Origin: Epiperipatus broadwayi
Taxonomy: Eukaryota > Onychophora > Udeonychophora > Euonychophora > Peripatidae
NCBI GenBank assembly: GCA_028023455.1
Contig: JAQFVV010000001.1
Coordinates: 24,789,401-24,853,400, forward strand
Reading direction: 5' to 3'
DNA: 64,000 nt
In this document: positions 14,701-29,700 of the stretch, one piece after another
How the letters are laid out: the number at the start of each line of letters is the position of its first letter
Position numbering within the stretch: position 1 is the stretch's first letter
Notes under the pieces: model-generated
The model's database searches: none
What the model was told of the DNA's origin: nothing
What the model saw: the letters and a program-made list of their open reading frames with translations, nothing else
Position numbers and translations under genes: made by a program

Positions 14701-17700
14701 AAAAAAAAAAAACTAATATTAATTTAACATATGTATAAACCTCCATGGCCTACAAACTGTGTTAAAGGTAATAAAAAATATGTATTCATCAAGAGTGTTA
14801 ATCGAAAAAAAAAAATTTAATTTGTGACATTAAATTCTTTGAAAGCCTAAACGAGTTGTCTGCCCATCCTATATACATATAAACTCTTGGCCATTTAAAG
14901 TTTTATCTGGTTTATTACTATTATAAATATAATGAATATTTATGTGTGGAGTAATACATATATCATGTCGTAGCGGTTGGAGAGCATAAGATTGATTGAT
15001 TAGGGTCCTTGTTAATAATCCCACGGTCACTGATTAAGTCTGTATATTTGAATACATATATGCGTTATTAGCTGTTAATTGTGGGACTGGGTTAGATTAA
15101 GTCATATATCTATAAACGTGGTCCTTCTTTGTATCCCGGTAAAACTATGTAAGGGCAGACAGCTAGCCAGGTGTTCAGGAGATTGACCTCAGGATGCACC
15201 CCAATCCGGTATGCTGGATTGTAGCAGTCTTTTGGCTTCCATTCTCTCCAGAATTAGATGCACCTATGGTTAAAAGTAGACACACCTCTGCAGCCTAGTA
15301 CATCCACTAAAAAATCCGAACCACTTCCTCAGATCACAAAGCCGATCTGTCATCCACTAATAACCCATAGGTCTACAAGAGTATGGATAGTGCTGCTATA
15401 TTTCAATACCTTCATTATTATAAGTGGTCCCGACCTTCGAATTTGTAGTCTCCAGCCACCTATGTTCAAACCCACCCAAAAGCCTCATTAATATATATAT
15501 ATAAATAAAATCTAGGTAGAATGGGCCGGCAAAGGTAACATCTGCATGATCAGCAAAAACACTATCACTTCATATTAATTATTAATCAAAGATTTATTTA
15601 ATGTAAATAAATTATATTCTTTAATATAAGTGCTAGCTATCTTGTCTCCCATTTTTATATACTTCATCTCCCCATATTTTTGAATAGTCGTTTGTATAAT
15701 ATAAGCCAACATTTATATACATATACCAATCAATAGTTAATGTAAGGGGTAAGTTTTTTTTTTTTTTTAGTTGTGTAAAACCCTGAGATAGAAACCCATG
15801 TTCGATCCCTGAGCTAAGCTGTACTATACTGGGAAGGATATCTGTGTATCATCAAGGATATTGGTTAGATGATTGAGGCTTGGAGGCTCGGTAGAAGTTT
15901 AAACCCAGGACAGGGGTAACCTTGCACCTGTTGGTTGTGGGCCTCTGCTTGGCCTTCCGGTCTTGTTAATCAACTAAATAAACTTGACTAATACACCATA
16001 TATTATGTATAGTCACACTAGGTTGACTTATGGGATTGTTTGCCATTTTCAAATGAACAGCTTCTATAAATTTTCTTCTTTGTATCTTTTCTTCTCTATC
16101 CAATATTTTTGTATTTTTCCAAGTGAACATATCATGTATGTACCAGTGAACATATGTTCAATTGGGAAAATACAAAAAATATTGGATAGAGAAGAAAAGG
16201 TACAATGAAGAAAATGTAAAAAAAACTGCTCACATGACAATGGCAAATAATCTAGTAGAGTGAAATGTATGGAAACCACTAATCAACTTTGCTCTTTAAG
16301 AAAAAGTGGAGAAATTAGGGGGAAATCATAGATAGGTATATAAAATTTCTACTAATTGTTGCCTTTAGCAGCATAATTCAGTTGATTAGTGTTACCTTAA
16401 AATTCAATACTCAAGAATCTAAGGGTCCAGGTTCGATTCCCATGCTAATCCTATCAGGCCAGCAACACCTGAAGTAGAAGGGAGAATAATACCTTTTGAA
16501 ACGTTGTGCATATACTAACCTGTGTGCTATTATTAAACAGTTGAATGTATTTGGAATATTTAAATAAAATTAAATTTTTCTAAAAACATTCAATACACAT
16601 ATTAGATGATGAAAATAATCCAATATATTGTGAGAGTACGTAAAACTATGTATATACATTATCCTTTTTCATTCAAATACATATATATACAGAACCATAA
16701 AACAATACAATACTAGATAAAATCCAAAATTTTTAGCAAAATCCTTACACGACCATGCTTTCATCTATTACAAATAAACCTTCTCAAATGAAAATCAAAC
16801 TAAAGAAACAAACATATATATACAAACAAATAAACCTTGCCATAATATCAAAAGATGTCTTCATAAGATTGATAACCTCAGATTCAAGAAGTTTTATCAT
16901 CAAAGTTTCCTTTATTCTTCTTTTTAATTTATTGTTTTCATAAAAAAATAACCGATGCATTGTTAAACAATATTTTATGACTTGTATTCAATTAATGAAT
17001 ATATAAAACTGAATTAAGATACCTATGTTTAACTCTACTTATATGAACCTTAATCCTTTCATTAAGGCTAAACTTACTCTGACTTACATAAAACTTACCG
17101 CAACTACACGGAATCTTATAAACAATACCAGGAATAGACCTACTATCAATAGAGTGCTTTGAACCATTAAGTAATGAAATCAAATCAAAACCTTTCTTTT
17201 ATGCAACCTTCATTCCTCTTAACAAATGACTATTCTTATAAACCAAATTATATACTGAAGACTTAAATGGTAAAGGCAGATACTCATTATCCTTACCAAC
17301 AAAATTCTTACCATTAAAATCAAGAATATAAACATTATTATTAAATACAACAATTCTAATAAAGTCACGATTATAATTCAATTCTATTTAACCAACAGCA
17401 AACTGATCTCTTTGAATATCAACATTATCATTAAAATTATTAAGCCTTCTATTCCTACAACAAAAATTCAACAAAGACATTTTTTTATGCGTAAAAGACC
17501 TAATCATATTGCTCATATTCTTAGGTTTTATAAAATGACTACGAAACCAAACATCATTAACCTTCTCAACACTTAAATCCAAAAACTTTAATTTTACAAA
17601 ATCAAAACTATCACCCTCAATAGTAAACTTAATACTAGAATCAAAAGCATTCAATCCACATAAAAACTCCTCTAATTTTTCTTTCTGAATAACAAACAAA

Positions 17701-20700
17701 CAATCATCAACATACCTAACAAATAATTTTAAAGAACATGAAAACTGACTTAATAACACTACACTCCAAATAATCAATATAGACAGCACATATCAATGGA
17801 GAAATAACATAACCAATAACCCAATCTTCTCTAATTTTATAAACCTAAGAATTTGAGAAATATGATTAGGCCTGATAGTTATCAGCTTTTTACACATAAC
17901 AAAATGTCTTTGTTGAATTTTTGTTGTAGGAATAAAAGGCTTAATGATTTTAATGATAATGCTAATATTCAAAGAGGTCAATTTGCTGATTATGTAGAAT
18001 TGGGTTAGATTTTATTAGAAATGTTGTATTTAATAATAATGTTTATAGTCATGATTTTAATGGTAAGAATTTTGTTGGAAAGGATAATAAGTATGTCTTT
18101 ACCATTTAATTAAGTCTTCAATATATAATTTTGTTTATAAAAATAATCATTTGTTAGAAGGAATGAAGATTGCATGGAAGAAAGGTTTTAATTTGAATTC
18201 GTTACTTAATAGTTCAAAGCACTCTATTGATAGTAGGTCTATTACTGGTATTGTTTATAAGATTCATGTAGTTGTGGTAAGTTTTATCTAGGTCAGAGTA
18301 AGTTTAGCCACAATGAAAAAATTAAGGTTCATATAAGTAGAGTTAAACATAGGTATCTTAACTCAGCTTTATATATTCATGAATTGAATACAGGTCATAG
18401 AATATTGTTTAACAATGTATCAGTTATTTTTTGTGAAACGAATGAATTAAAAAGAAGAATAAAGGAGACTTTAATGATAAAACGTTGAATCTGAGGCTAT
18501 CAATCTTATGAAGACAACTTTTGATAAAAGGGAAGGTGGTATTTGAAATGAATTATCGGAAGATGTTTGTTTATATATATGTTTGTTCCTTTAGTTTGAT
18601 CTTCACATGAGAAGGTCTATTTGTAGTAGATGAAACTATGGTTGTGGAAGAATTTTGGTAAAAATTTTGGAATTTTTCTAATACTGCATGGTTTTATGGT
18701 TTTGCATTTTATTTATTACTAATATAGTGTTAGGCAGTTTTGGTTTTAAATATATACAGATATATAGCTTAAAGGTTAAACTATAAAAACATTGATAACA
18801 AAAGTCCACTTAAATAAATAGTTGTTTTAAATTAAAATAAATATTTTAATTTTAAAATCATTCATATATATATAATGATTATTTAACTTGACTAAAATCA
18901 TTAATCAAGATGTCAAACATAGAGATAACCTTAGGTCAAGTCGCATCATAGCAACTAAACACAAAGGAAATAAAAATTAGTATTCAATTATATAATTATT
19001 AATTATAACAATACTTAAAACAGAAGAAAACGGAAAATACCTTTTTCTTTTTCGTTTTTTATGTTGTACTAATCCTTCGAAATCAAATAAAATGTTATAA
19101 AAACATATTTATAAACAACAAAACATAACACTTATATTAATTATATAAAAAGCCTTTTTCGGCAAATTTATTTTTTGCCCTTTTCAAACATGTCTTCCAA
19201 AAATACTACGACTACATATACATAGCGACATCTATGTTAATACATGATAAGTAAAAATAAAAGACAAAAGAATAAACGAAATATACAACTAGTATAAACA
19301 ATTCATATAGGACAGCTGAAACTGAATTGGACAGCCTATATTATCATATAACTTATACAACTCTACTATAATTTAAATCTTCATTTCGTAAAATGCATTC
19401 CAAACAATCATCCACATCAGTTATCTATCCATTCTTTTTTCATCAACCATTTATTATTCATTCCAATAGACGTCTTATATATATTCATACAATTAGTTTT
19501 ATTATACATAATATAATTTGTTTCATATAATCTGCGTCTATTAACATCTTTTATATAATTTAAAGCCCTTATACTATCAGTACAATTAATTTTATGTCCA
19601 GTTTGCAAATAATGAACATATAATGCTGACTTATCATCTTTCCTATCGATAGCACCATTATGTTCCTTAGCTCTTTCACTCAATTGCTTTGCTGTCTGCC
19701 CATAATAAACCATATTACAAAATTTGAGTCAAGATGGAAATATTGTGATTAGGCATTTTGTTAAAGATGATAAATTGAGAAAAATTATACCAATTGATTC
19801 AAGGCAGCCATGGATACAAAAGATGAATGTAATAAAGAATTTTAAATATAAAAATGATAAATTTAACACTGATAGAAATTTTGCTAAATTGCAAAAAGAA
19901 AAATTTAAACAAGATTATGTAAAATGCGGATATGGGATAAGACATATTAATAGTATTTTTATAGGAAATTATAAAAGCGAAATAAGAGAAATGATAATGG
20001 GGATAAGAAGAAATGGATAAAAATTTCATATTTACCTAATGTATACAAAATTTTATCTAAAAAAAGGAAAAAATATTTGGATGAAAATATTAATGTGGGA
20101 TGGGCCAATAGTAGAAACTTAGATAAGTTAATAACTAATTATAGGTTAATAGATGAGATACAATATAAAAGGGGAATGGTTTATAAAATTACTTGTAAAT
20201 TTTGTAATATGGTTTATTATGGGCAGACAGCAAAGCAATTGAGCGAAAGAGCTAAGGAACATAATGGTGCTATCGATAGGAAAGATGATAAGTCAGCATT
20301 ATATGTTCATTATTTGCAAACTGGACATAAAATTAATTGTACTGATAGTATAAGGGCTTTAAATTATATAAAGATGTTAATAGACGCAGATTATATGAAA
20401 CAAATTATATTATGTATAATAAAACTAATTGTATGAATATATATAAGACGTCTATTGGAATGAATAATAAATGGTTGATGAAAAAAGAATGGATAGATAA
20501 CTGATGTGGATGATTGTTTGGAATGCATTTTACGAAATGAAGATTTAAATTATAGTAAGTTGTATAAGTTATATGATAATATAGGCTGTCCAATTCAGTT
20601 TCAGCTGTCCTATATGAATTGTTTATACTAGTTGTATATTTCGTTTATTCTTTTGTCTTTTATTTTTACTTATCATGTATTAACATAGATGTCGCTATGT

Positions 20701-23700
20701 ATATGTAGTCGTAGTATTTTTGGAAGACATGTTTGAAAAGGGCAAAAAATAAATTTGCCGAAAAAGGCTTTTTATATAATTAATATAAGTGTTATGTTTT
20801 GTTGTTTATAAATATGTTTTTATAACATTTTATTTGATTATTAATTATAATAATTTCAACAATAATCGAATATGAAATCGTGAAAATCAAATAGTACATT
20901 TAACACATGCTACCGGAAGTCGATTCTATTAAAAAAACTGGATCAAATAATTTCAAAATTAATTCTATCTTTTGCCAATGAACTAGCCACTATGCATAAT
21001 CATTTTCCCGTGTTCGAATTCCGAACACATTAGAGATGGATCAATAGTTTAAATGAATTTTCTTATTGATAAAATTGTTATTAGAATAGAAATCTAATCT
21101 CACTCCATAAAAGAGTAAATAAATTACTCTTAGTATCGTTAAATTACAATTTCAAATTAAAATTATATATAATTTTTGTTTATTAATTAGAGAAACTCAT
21201 AAGACCGTTCTAAACTAGAATTTTAAAGAAGACAAATTTCATCAAAAAACATTTATATATTTAAACTGAATTATTTTAAGAAGTTAATAAGTATAGAAAA
21301 TGCATTGTGAATAAAAACCACTTGCCATAGGATCAAATGCTATTGTTTTAACTGAAAATAATGTAATTACTTATTCCTACTGAAATGCCTAAAGTGTATG
21401 CATACTTCATCTATATAATTTAAAATGAAACTTCAATTGACAGCAAAATAATTTGTGGAAGATGTCAACAGCACACGAGAGGAAGAATTCTGAATAATGG
21501 ACTATTCTGGCTGCCTCACCAATGGTTGATGACCAAAGAATAATGAACTTTATCCTTAATGAACATTATTAATCTCATTATGGAAAGGAATAGGACAATA
21601 CCATCAAACTTTAATATATCATATTATTTTTATGTGTCACCAGCTTCAGACATCTAAATTTATTTCTTTTGCTTCTAAAATCCGTTTACATTGAAATAGC
21701 CCATTTTTTTATTTAATAAAATTTAGTCTTCCCTGTAAAGCGACTTGATCAAGATAAAAACTTAATATGAAGGTAAGATTTTATTGTTCTTCATATTAAA
21801 TTCATTCATGACACGACAGAAATTTTGTTTATTACTAAATTAATATTTGTTTATTATTCGTTGTGTAAATGATTAACATCTTTGGAAAGGTCTTTTATTT
21901 TATAATATTAACTACACATAGAACAGGGGGTCTCATAAAATTGGAATTCCCTCATAAAGATTGGATAATATAAGTTCATCATTTATACATATATTAATCA
22001 AAATAAATTTAGCTAGTTAATATTAATATTATTATAATTTTTTTTTAAATTATAAAATTTCATTTATTGTTTTATAACTTATTAAAATTTATTTGTGTTA
22101 TGATACACATCTACTATGGGGATATGTGAAGGTATAATTTAATTTGATATTATAAATAGTAGAAATGTATGTAAAGTACTTATAATAATATTTGTTTTTT
22201 TTTGTTACTTAAAATAAATTTAAATTATCTGTTAATAAATATGTTAAGATTTATTTTAAATTCAAGGAGGTCTCTGATTTATTTGAATTATTTATTCATT
22301 TTCTGAAACAAAATAGGATTGGATACACATACCCATACACATATATCATATTAATTTAATATCCTGGTAATTTGGTTAAAATTAATTTTAAAGATCTACT
22401 GAAATTATATGAAGTATTATTACTACTGTAGGATATTGAATAAAACCCCTGAGTTCGAATACTGAGCATAACGGAACAATCAACAAAGGTGAAGAATGGA
22501 TCGATTAGTCTAAGTTGCATCTATATTAAATATTTAATTATAAATTGATCTTGTTTGGAATGGATTCAATCTTGGATTAAAGTCAAATATCATTTATAGC
22601 ATCCTATATGAAGACCCTAAATCCGATTATAGTTAGATGTGACGACTTTGATTCCTTTAGGGAATCCAGACCGTTACAATATAAATACAACCTTCAAGCC
22701 ATTAGTTTGATGGAGTAATAAGAGTAAAAGATGGATACATGAGTATATAATATAATGCTCCTTAATGATGATAGCAAACAACTAGAAACTAATCAGAATA
22801 TGTTTGTACTATCCCCTGGTATTCATTGATTACCCATGCTTTGATAGATCTGAATAACAAAATGCAATTTAAGATTTCTAGAAGTCATAAAAATTAGAGT
22901 CATATATCACATGACTCCACTTCTTTTTTAAGCTTGCAGGAGATAAACAAAGAGCTTTGCTGATTGCTCAACAAACTTTGAGATAAATACTTAGCAAGAA
23001 AAAGCATTTTTTTTTTCTACTCAATAGTCAACTCTTAGATAAATGCTGGCTTTGGGTTTGGTGTTTTTAGATCTGGTATCTGAAGTTACCTAGTGCCTCT
23101 CTGAGGAGTGCCAAAAGCATGAAACCATTGATCAAGGGATGGGGGTAGTTTTCTGATGGAGATAATTTAAATGCTTTCTCTTGCTAAGCATTTATCTCAA
23201 AGCTTGTTGAGCAATTAGCAAAGCTCTTTGTTCTAGGAGTCATGTCTTACTTTTAATGACAACATTTCTTATGAAACAGCTTATTTCATTAAAAAAAAAA
23301 GATATTTTAAGTTAAATAATTAGATCTGCAAAGAATACAAAAATAGAGTCACCATTAAATGAAGATAATTTGTGAGATGTTAAACATATAAAAATATTAT
23401 CAGGAAATTCATAATTAAGCTCTAAGTCATTTTATTTGTAAAATTTAAAGATAAACAATTTTTATGATTATCTAAAATAAACACAATTTTAAGAATGATA
23501 TAGAGGAATTATTTTCCTTAATAATGGTTAAACATAAATTTGTCCACAATGTTGTTTTCAATAATTAATACTAGTTCCAACACAACTGAAATAAAACAAC
23601 TATATAAAAATAACAAATATTTTTCTTATTGAACCGGTTTTCGCCCTATATTAGGGCCTTTTCAAAATACACTTTTCTAATATAATCACATGATCCTTAT

Positions 23701-26700
23701 ATCTATCAATACTCTCTCTAATGTTTATTTTACATAATCATTTTATATAATCACATAACCTATTGACATATATATACTCCCCCCATTTTTTAATATACAT
23801 ATTTATTTTTATACAATAAATAAAATTACATTAAGTACATTCCAATAATTATATACATATATTATACACCATAAATTATATATTACTTTACATTAACTCC
23901 ATTAAATTAATTATATACATATACTTTATACACTAAACTAAATTATATATCATTTCTCATATATTTCTACTAACCACATCTTCAAATATAACTATTTTTT
24001 ATAGATAACTAATTATTTACAAATATCATATATATTAAGTTAAAAAACAACAAGAATCAATCATATATTAAATTTTCCAGTTATCCTTTAATGCCAATTT
24101 ACTACCCAATTTTGAGGGTCCTTTAACTAAATTAATCCATTTACTCATATTCTCTTGAATATATTCTATCTCATAATATTTCCTTCTATTATAATCTTTA
24201 ACACATTTTATAACTTCCATATCTTCAATACATCTCATTCTATGACCAATATTCAAATAATGAACATATGATCCTGAATTCATATCCTTCCTATCAATAG
24301 TCATATTATGATCCATTCTCCTGTCTACTGCTGTTTTCCCTATTTGACCTAAATATATTTACTGCAACTACTACAAATTATTTTGTATACCAATCCTATT
24401 TTACTTTATTATTCTGTCTCCTTTCACATTTGATATCCATTTTTCCAGTGATTTACTATTCTTCCAAGCAAGTCTTATATCCTCATTCAACGTCCTTTTC
24501 TTAAAATCTTATATACAATTAACTTTTTCTGTTTAACATATTTTGGAATTTTATAGTATTGCAGTAAAAATTACAATTCTAAATCACAATTTTATAATAT
24601 AATTATTATTGCCTTTTTGATTTGTCATTTTACTTGTATTTCACTACAGACTATTAATTATGGAAGATAACTTCACTACAAAACCAATGGTTTATAGTAA
24701 TCAATAAATGAATTAATTTTATTATGTGATATTCTGAAATTTATCACCTACCATATGCCCCCCCCGCCCCATTTTTTCTAACTATTTTGAAACTATTATC
24801 TTTTTAAGCACTCACTATTCAAATAATATCCACAGAAATTTGTTAATATTTTCTAAATATCAAAGTATTTAACATAATTAATTTCACCTTCAATCAATCA
24901 ACTGGCTTAAAACAAACACAACTATAATAACAGAAGTAATTTTTTCTAATTTATTACAAATTCTTAAAAATTACAGCTGCTTCATGGATGAAATATTAAC
25001 TTTTACAATAAAATTAATATTTTTTTCAGCACAGTCATTTACAAATGATAGTTGTAATTTCAGATAAAGATCTTTAAATAATTTTTTCAACATTAGGGGA
25101 TATTTTTTAATATTCCACTTACTGATGGACTGAACAACACAAAAGTACTTCTGTTTGTCAGCTCTTAATGAGTATATGAAAAAAAAAATATTTTAATTAA
25201 ATATTTAATATTAATTGGTAAACAGTTAACAGAACATTAGAGATAGATATAAGAATATGTTCCAGCATCCAAGATCAATAATGACTCAACAGATTTTCAA
25301 GACACTGTAACATTATTTTTATTAAGTCTTTTAGAAAAACCAATCTTGATTATTTATCACCATATAGACTAATGCTTTTGTTTTTAATATTTTTTTTAAT
25401 ATATAGCTTTCAATTTCTCATGATTCATTAATTAACACGACAAAATTTATAACTTCTCTTTTAATATGAAAATCTAGCATTAAAAATATTACCAAAAATT
25501 GGAAAGACTTTTTGATTTGATATACCTAAACTTAAAAGTAACATTTTTGTGTTTTTTTTTGTGCCATATATTAAATAAACTGTGATACTATGTTAGTATC
25601 AAATAATTTCTTCATACTTCCATCTCATTCCATATACACAAATAAAATGTACACTATTTTTTTTTCCAAAAAAGTTTGATTTGTTTTCATTATTGAATTA
25701 TTATTAAATCTACTTAAAAGAATATTTTCAATCTTACATACCAGTCATTTCATATAGCCATTATGAAAGAAAGAAATTGTAACAGTCAGAATCGTCTATC
25801 TCGCAAACACACTGCAGAATTCAAACCCCAGACACGAAACTGAACATTCTAGAAGGGGTTGCCTTCTAGATATACTAAGTTCGAATCTAAAGTCCAAATT
25901 TCACAACGCCATCTACGTGACAACGCATCTGATGCCACTACTATTATAACCTTTGACTGGTGGCTGATGGTCAGGGAGAAACAAAAGACTCTATACTACA
26001 AGAAGTTTGGATGGCTAATTAACGTCTATGGATTTACAAAAGAAATGCAGAAAATATATATATAGACCGAGACAGTGATAGGAATGAAATAAAATAAGAG
26101 ATCAAATTTAGTTTTAAATAATTTCACAAAATTTATTCATATAAATTATATATATAACGCCACTGTCTGCTTATATGAGACAGGGACGCATATTAAATAA
26201 TTGTAGGCATTATATTCCCACAACTGACAAAAGACTTGAAAACAAAGTGATGTATTCTATTCCTCGGGCTAATAGCATTACGATAATGTGCTTGACGAGA
26301 TAGGAACATGTGCGAGGTGCTTTGAGTAATTATACAAGTTTAAGAAAATATTTGAAAATTAAGTGTTCTATAATATTTATTGATTTCGAGAATAGCACGG
26401 ACTAAAGCTTATTAAGCAACAAAGTGGGAATGTGATCAAAGCATTTATTTGATAATAATATTAATAGAGATGCATTGGGAGGTCAGTATTGCTGATAATG
26501 AATTTATTAAAGTTGGAGAGTATGACACGTTTAAGTCACGGATGCTTTGTAAAATAAATATAAAATAAAATTATATTGAATATTCGGAATGATTACGGAG
26601 GGCATATCGCCGCTAACCCGTAGGAAAGTATTTTATGAACAGCCGAAACTTAGCGACTGGATGACGATTGCGTTTAATTCCCAGGTGTGTTATTTGGGGA

Positions 26701-29700
26701 CACACTCTGCCTGGAAAACGCAAAAGGGCGAAGAGAACGGCCTTAGCCGTGTAAAGAATCCTTGGAAAAATAAAACAAAGCGGTCTCTACAACCAATTCA
26801 TTTACCAGCAATACGAGACGAGTGTATACAAAACATACTGAATGGGTTTTACTTGGATTAAGAGAAATGCCCAATCAAATTCCCAGAAATTCATTTAAAA
26901 GGGTCCGCACATTCTCGACGTCAATGATGAACTTTGTAATTAAAGTAGAACACGGTAATTAAAATAGGAAAATGCATGTTGCGGGTTTAAAAAGTAAGTA
27001 TAGATTTATGTACGCAATCATGCATTAAGGAACACATTTAACCATTGACCTCGCACATACTCTTATATTAGATTAAAATCAATAACATGTAGATTTTAAC
27101 CTATGTGATTATATTATATTAAAGAAAAGAATCGCCCTCGAACGAGTGATTTGCAAGATAATAAAATTGGAAAATTATAAATTTAAAATATGCCTTAATA
27201 GCGGTGTCTTACTTTCAATAAAGGGAATAGTTCACTCGGTCAAAGACGATTCTGATACATTATCATAATAAAATAAAAGAAAGCTTTATAAATAGAAAAT
27301 ATTAACCCAAGGATAGAGCAAAACTGGTGATTATATTTGAACACTTTAAAGAAGTACATAATAAAGTTATGTGAAATTTAAGAAAAACAATTTTAAATAG
27401 CTATAGCATGTTAGTTATCACAAGAGCTCTTGGGTTAATTTAGGGTTACCTCTGGAGAAGCATTTTAGATAGATTGATGGTCGGCAGGTTTTTATATAAT
27501 TTAACAGCAAAATCTGGAAATGTTCATATTTTTGGCAGCAGCAGCAGTTCCAGGGTTCCTTATGTGATAGCTTCCGATGGTCTGGAGCAGCAGCCGGCTA
27601 TTCCGAGGGGACATAGTCATCTTAACGCCTCTACTCTGTCATGTCAAGGTTAGCAAATTATTAGAATAGAATTCAGAATGATGTCTCTTAGAAACATTAG
27701 AAGAAAAAAACTGGAGAACAAAAGAAAAACCTTTTTATAGTAGACTTTAACAATAGAACTGCCCTGGAGCATTACAAAAATATATCGGACTTATCAGTTG
27801 TAATTAAATCATCTGAATGTCTAAAAGAATTCAACATTAATTAATTTCTTTTGTTAATTTCCCTGTCGACATTCGAATTACAAACTAGATTTAATTAAAA
27901 ATTACTTTTAATAATTAAAGAAAACCTTAAATGGACATCTGCTGTTTTTAGATAAAACTTATATAATATTAACTAATTAAACTATTGTCCCTCATTTATT
28001 TTAAAGAAATATTTGGAATGACTTTTATTAAATTAAATGAAAATTATTTTACTTTTAACTTGCAATATTTGAATCTATTTACTAAACAAATATTTACTAA
28101 ATGAATTTTATTTTAAATCAAAATATATTACGACGGTAATATATTTGTAAATAGATTCAAACAAAATAACTTTAACAATTTATAATTTTGATATGTTTTA
28201 AAATGCATATCATAGTGTGTGCGCAATTACGACTTATATAACCTACTTTTTAATAAATCAAAATTATGTGAACATATACATAATCTATAATCTTTTATTT
28301 ATTTGGGAATGACTTATATATATAATACGAGCATTGTACTCGTGGTTAGGCGGGATTTTCAGTATATAAGCGTATTGCAGACACACTACGATAGATTGGG
28401 ATTCAAACTAAGGTATGAGAGTAGGAAATAGGTAAGAAAAGGTGAAACGAAGATCTGCAAAGCAGACCTTACTGTTTCACATTCCCTTAGTGACGGAACA
28501 AAAAAAATTGTTAAAAAAAAAGATCTTACAACAGGTGAAGCCTGCATAAACAAAATTTACAAGATAACCCATAATGTACAGGATATAAATATAATGAAGA
28601 AACGAAACTGAATTATATACCCGGATCATATTAATAAATCTACCATCTAGCGAACATTTTCTATTATCTCCGCCCCTTTCAACAAAATTTTATTTAAAAA
28701 AAACTAATAGTTTAACACTGTTTATATCCGATCTCCTTTTTATATTATCCTGTGACGTGTCCATTTCTCTTTTTTTTGTTGTTGTTTTTTTTTACAAAAA
28801 AACTACTATAATCCTGGGTCTGGTGGGTAATAACTGCTTTTATAATTTGATGACTGCAGTCTCGGATTATCAGGTCTCTTTACCTTGTCTGGCGGTTGTT
28901 TGACCCAGGGACTGAAATCCAGAGTGGTTAAGAATTCAGCCATTTCCTCCACCTCTTTGATTCTGCTGCCCGCCATCAGCTGTTGTATCAGTAGCAGCAT
29001 ATTCTGTTGAACGGTGCGTATAACACGAGTGTCAGAAAACGCAAATGTGCTAAGTGATCGAAGGCAATTGACCTGGCGAATGAAAAATTGCGTGTGTTTC
29101 CTTGATCGCTCCGTACATCTCCTGGCAAATGGTATTTAGAATTCCGCTCTGCCGATCCTCACTCCAATAATATCTTAGTAACAGGCTACCGTAATTCGCA
29201 AAGTTGTTTGGTTTTTTCACCAACATGCCCCACCAATCTTTTGCATAGCCATATAAATGATGGCTAGCGATAGCAGACTGTTCATGCGGATCCGTTTTAT
29301 AAAATTGAAAGAAATCCCACAGGCTATCCAGGTGTGGGTGGGGGTTTTCTCTTATTTCTCCTCGAAATATTTTAACAGTTAATATCTTAGCAAGTTGGGT
29401 TTGAACCCCGAAATCTGGAATTAAGGTCCTGTGGATTGTATCTATCCCACTACTATGCACTTGAGGAGGTGGTAGATCATCGTTAGAGGTCTGACATCTT
29501 TGGTTTAGGTCCACTGCCTCGTTGATACTGTTTGTAGCATCAGGTTCCGTTTTCGCTATCAGGACTTCGTTGTTCACAGGTATTGTATTAATTTTGGCTC
29601 AGTTTGATCTCGGCATTCGCTCATTTTTTTTCGATTTCCTGAGCAGTATTCTTCCAGTTTCCGTTGGAGAGCCCTATGTCCCTCTCTCACTTGTGCCAAT

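Larger units (their letters stand above)
16690..18705. mobile_element. Penelope-like element 1, head-to-head inverted pair
   Basis: The minus-strand copy (16690-17834) and plus-strand copy (about 17835-18705) are inverted repeats, with shared arms of about 850 bp and a unique spacer 17541-17834. Both encode the C-terminal part of a Penelope-like polyprotein: reverse transcriptase then GIY-YIG nuclease. They differ by roughly one base in ten and both have frame breaks, so the pair is old. Head-to-head and tandem partial copies are characteristic of this retroelement class. Confidence 0.8.
19081..20839. mobile_element. Penelope-like element 2, young head-to-head inverted pair
   Basis: The arms 19081-19725 and 20197-20839 are almost identical in inverted orientation, with only a few differences seen (for example a one-base deletion of an A in the right arm near 20370). 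The spacer 19726-20196 exists once, so the right copy is the longer one. Both arms end with a 3' region containing GAAAAGGGC...GCCGAAAAAGGC. A 14-bp word, ATTATTAATTATAA, occurs at 18995-19008 and 20837-20850 and could be a target duplication, but the AT-rich context makes this uncertain. Confidence 0.85.

Noticed and set aside
18995-20850. ATTATTAATTATAA on both sides of Penelope element 2 as a target duplication
   Set aside because: It would require 70 extra bases on one side only, and such words are common in this AT-rich DNA. Kept only as a possibility.
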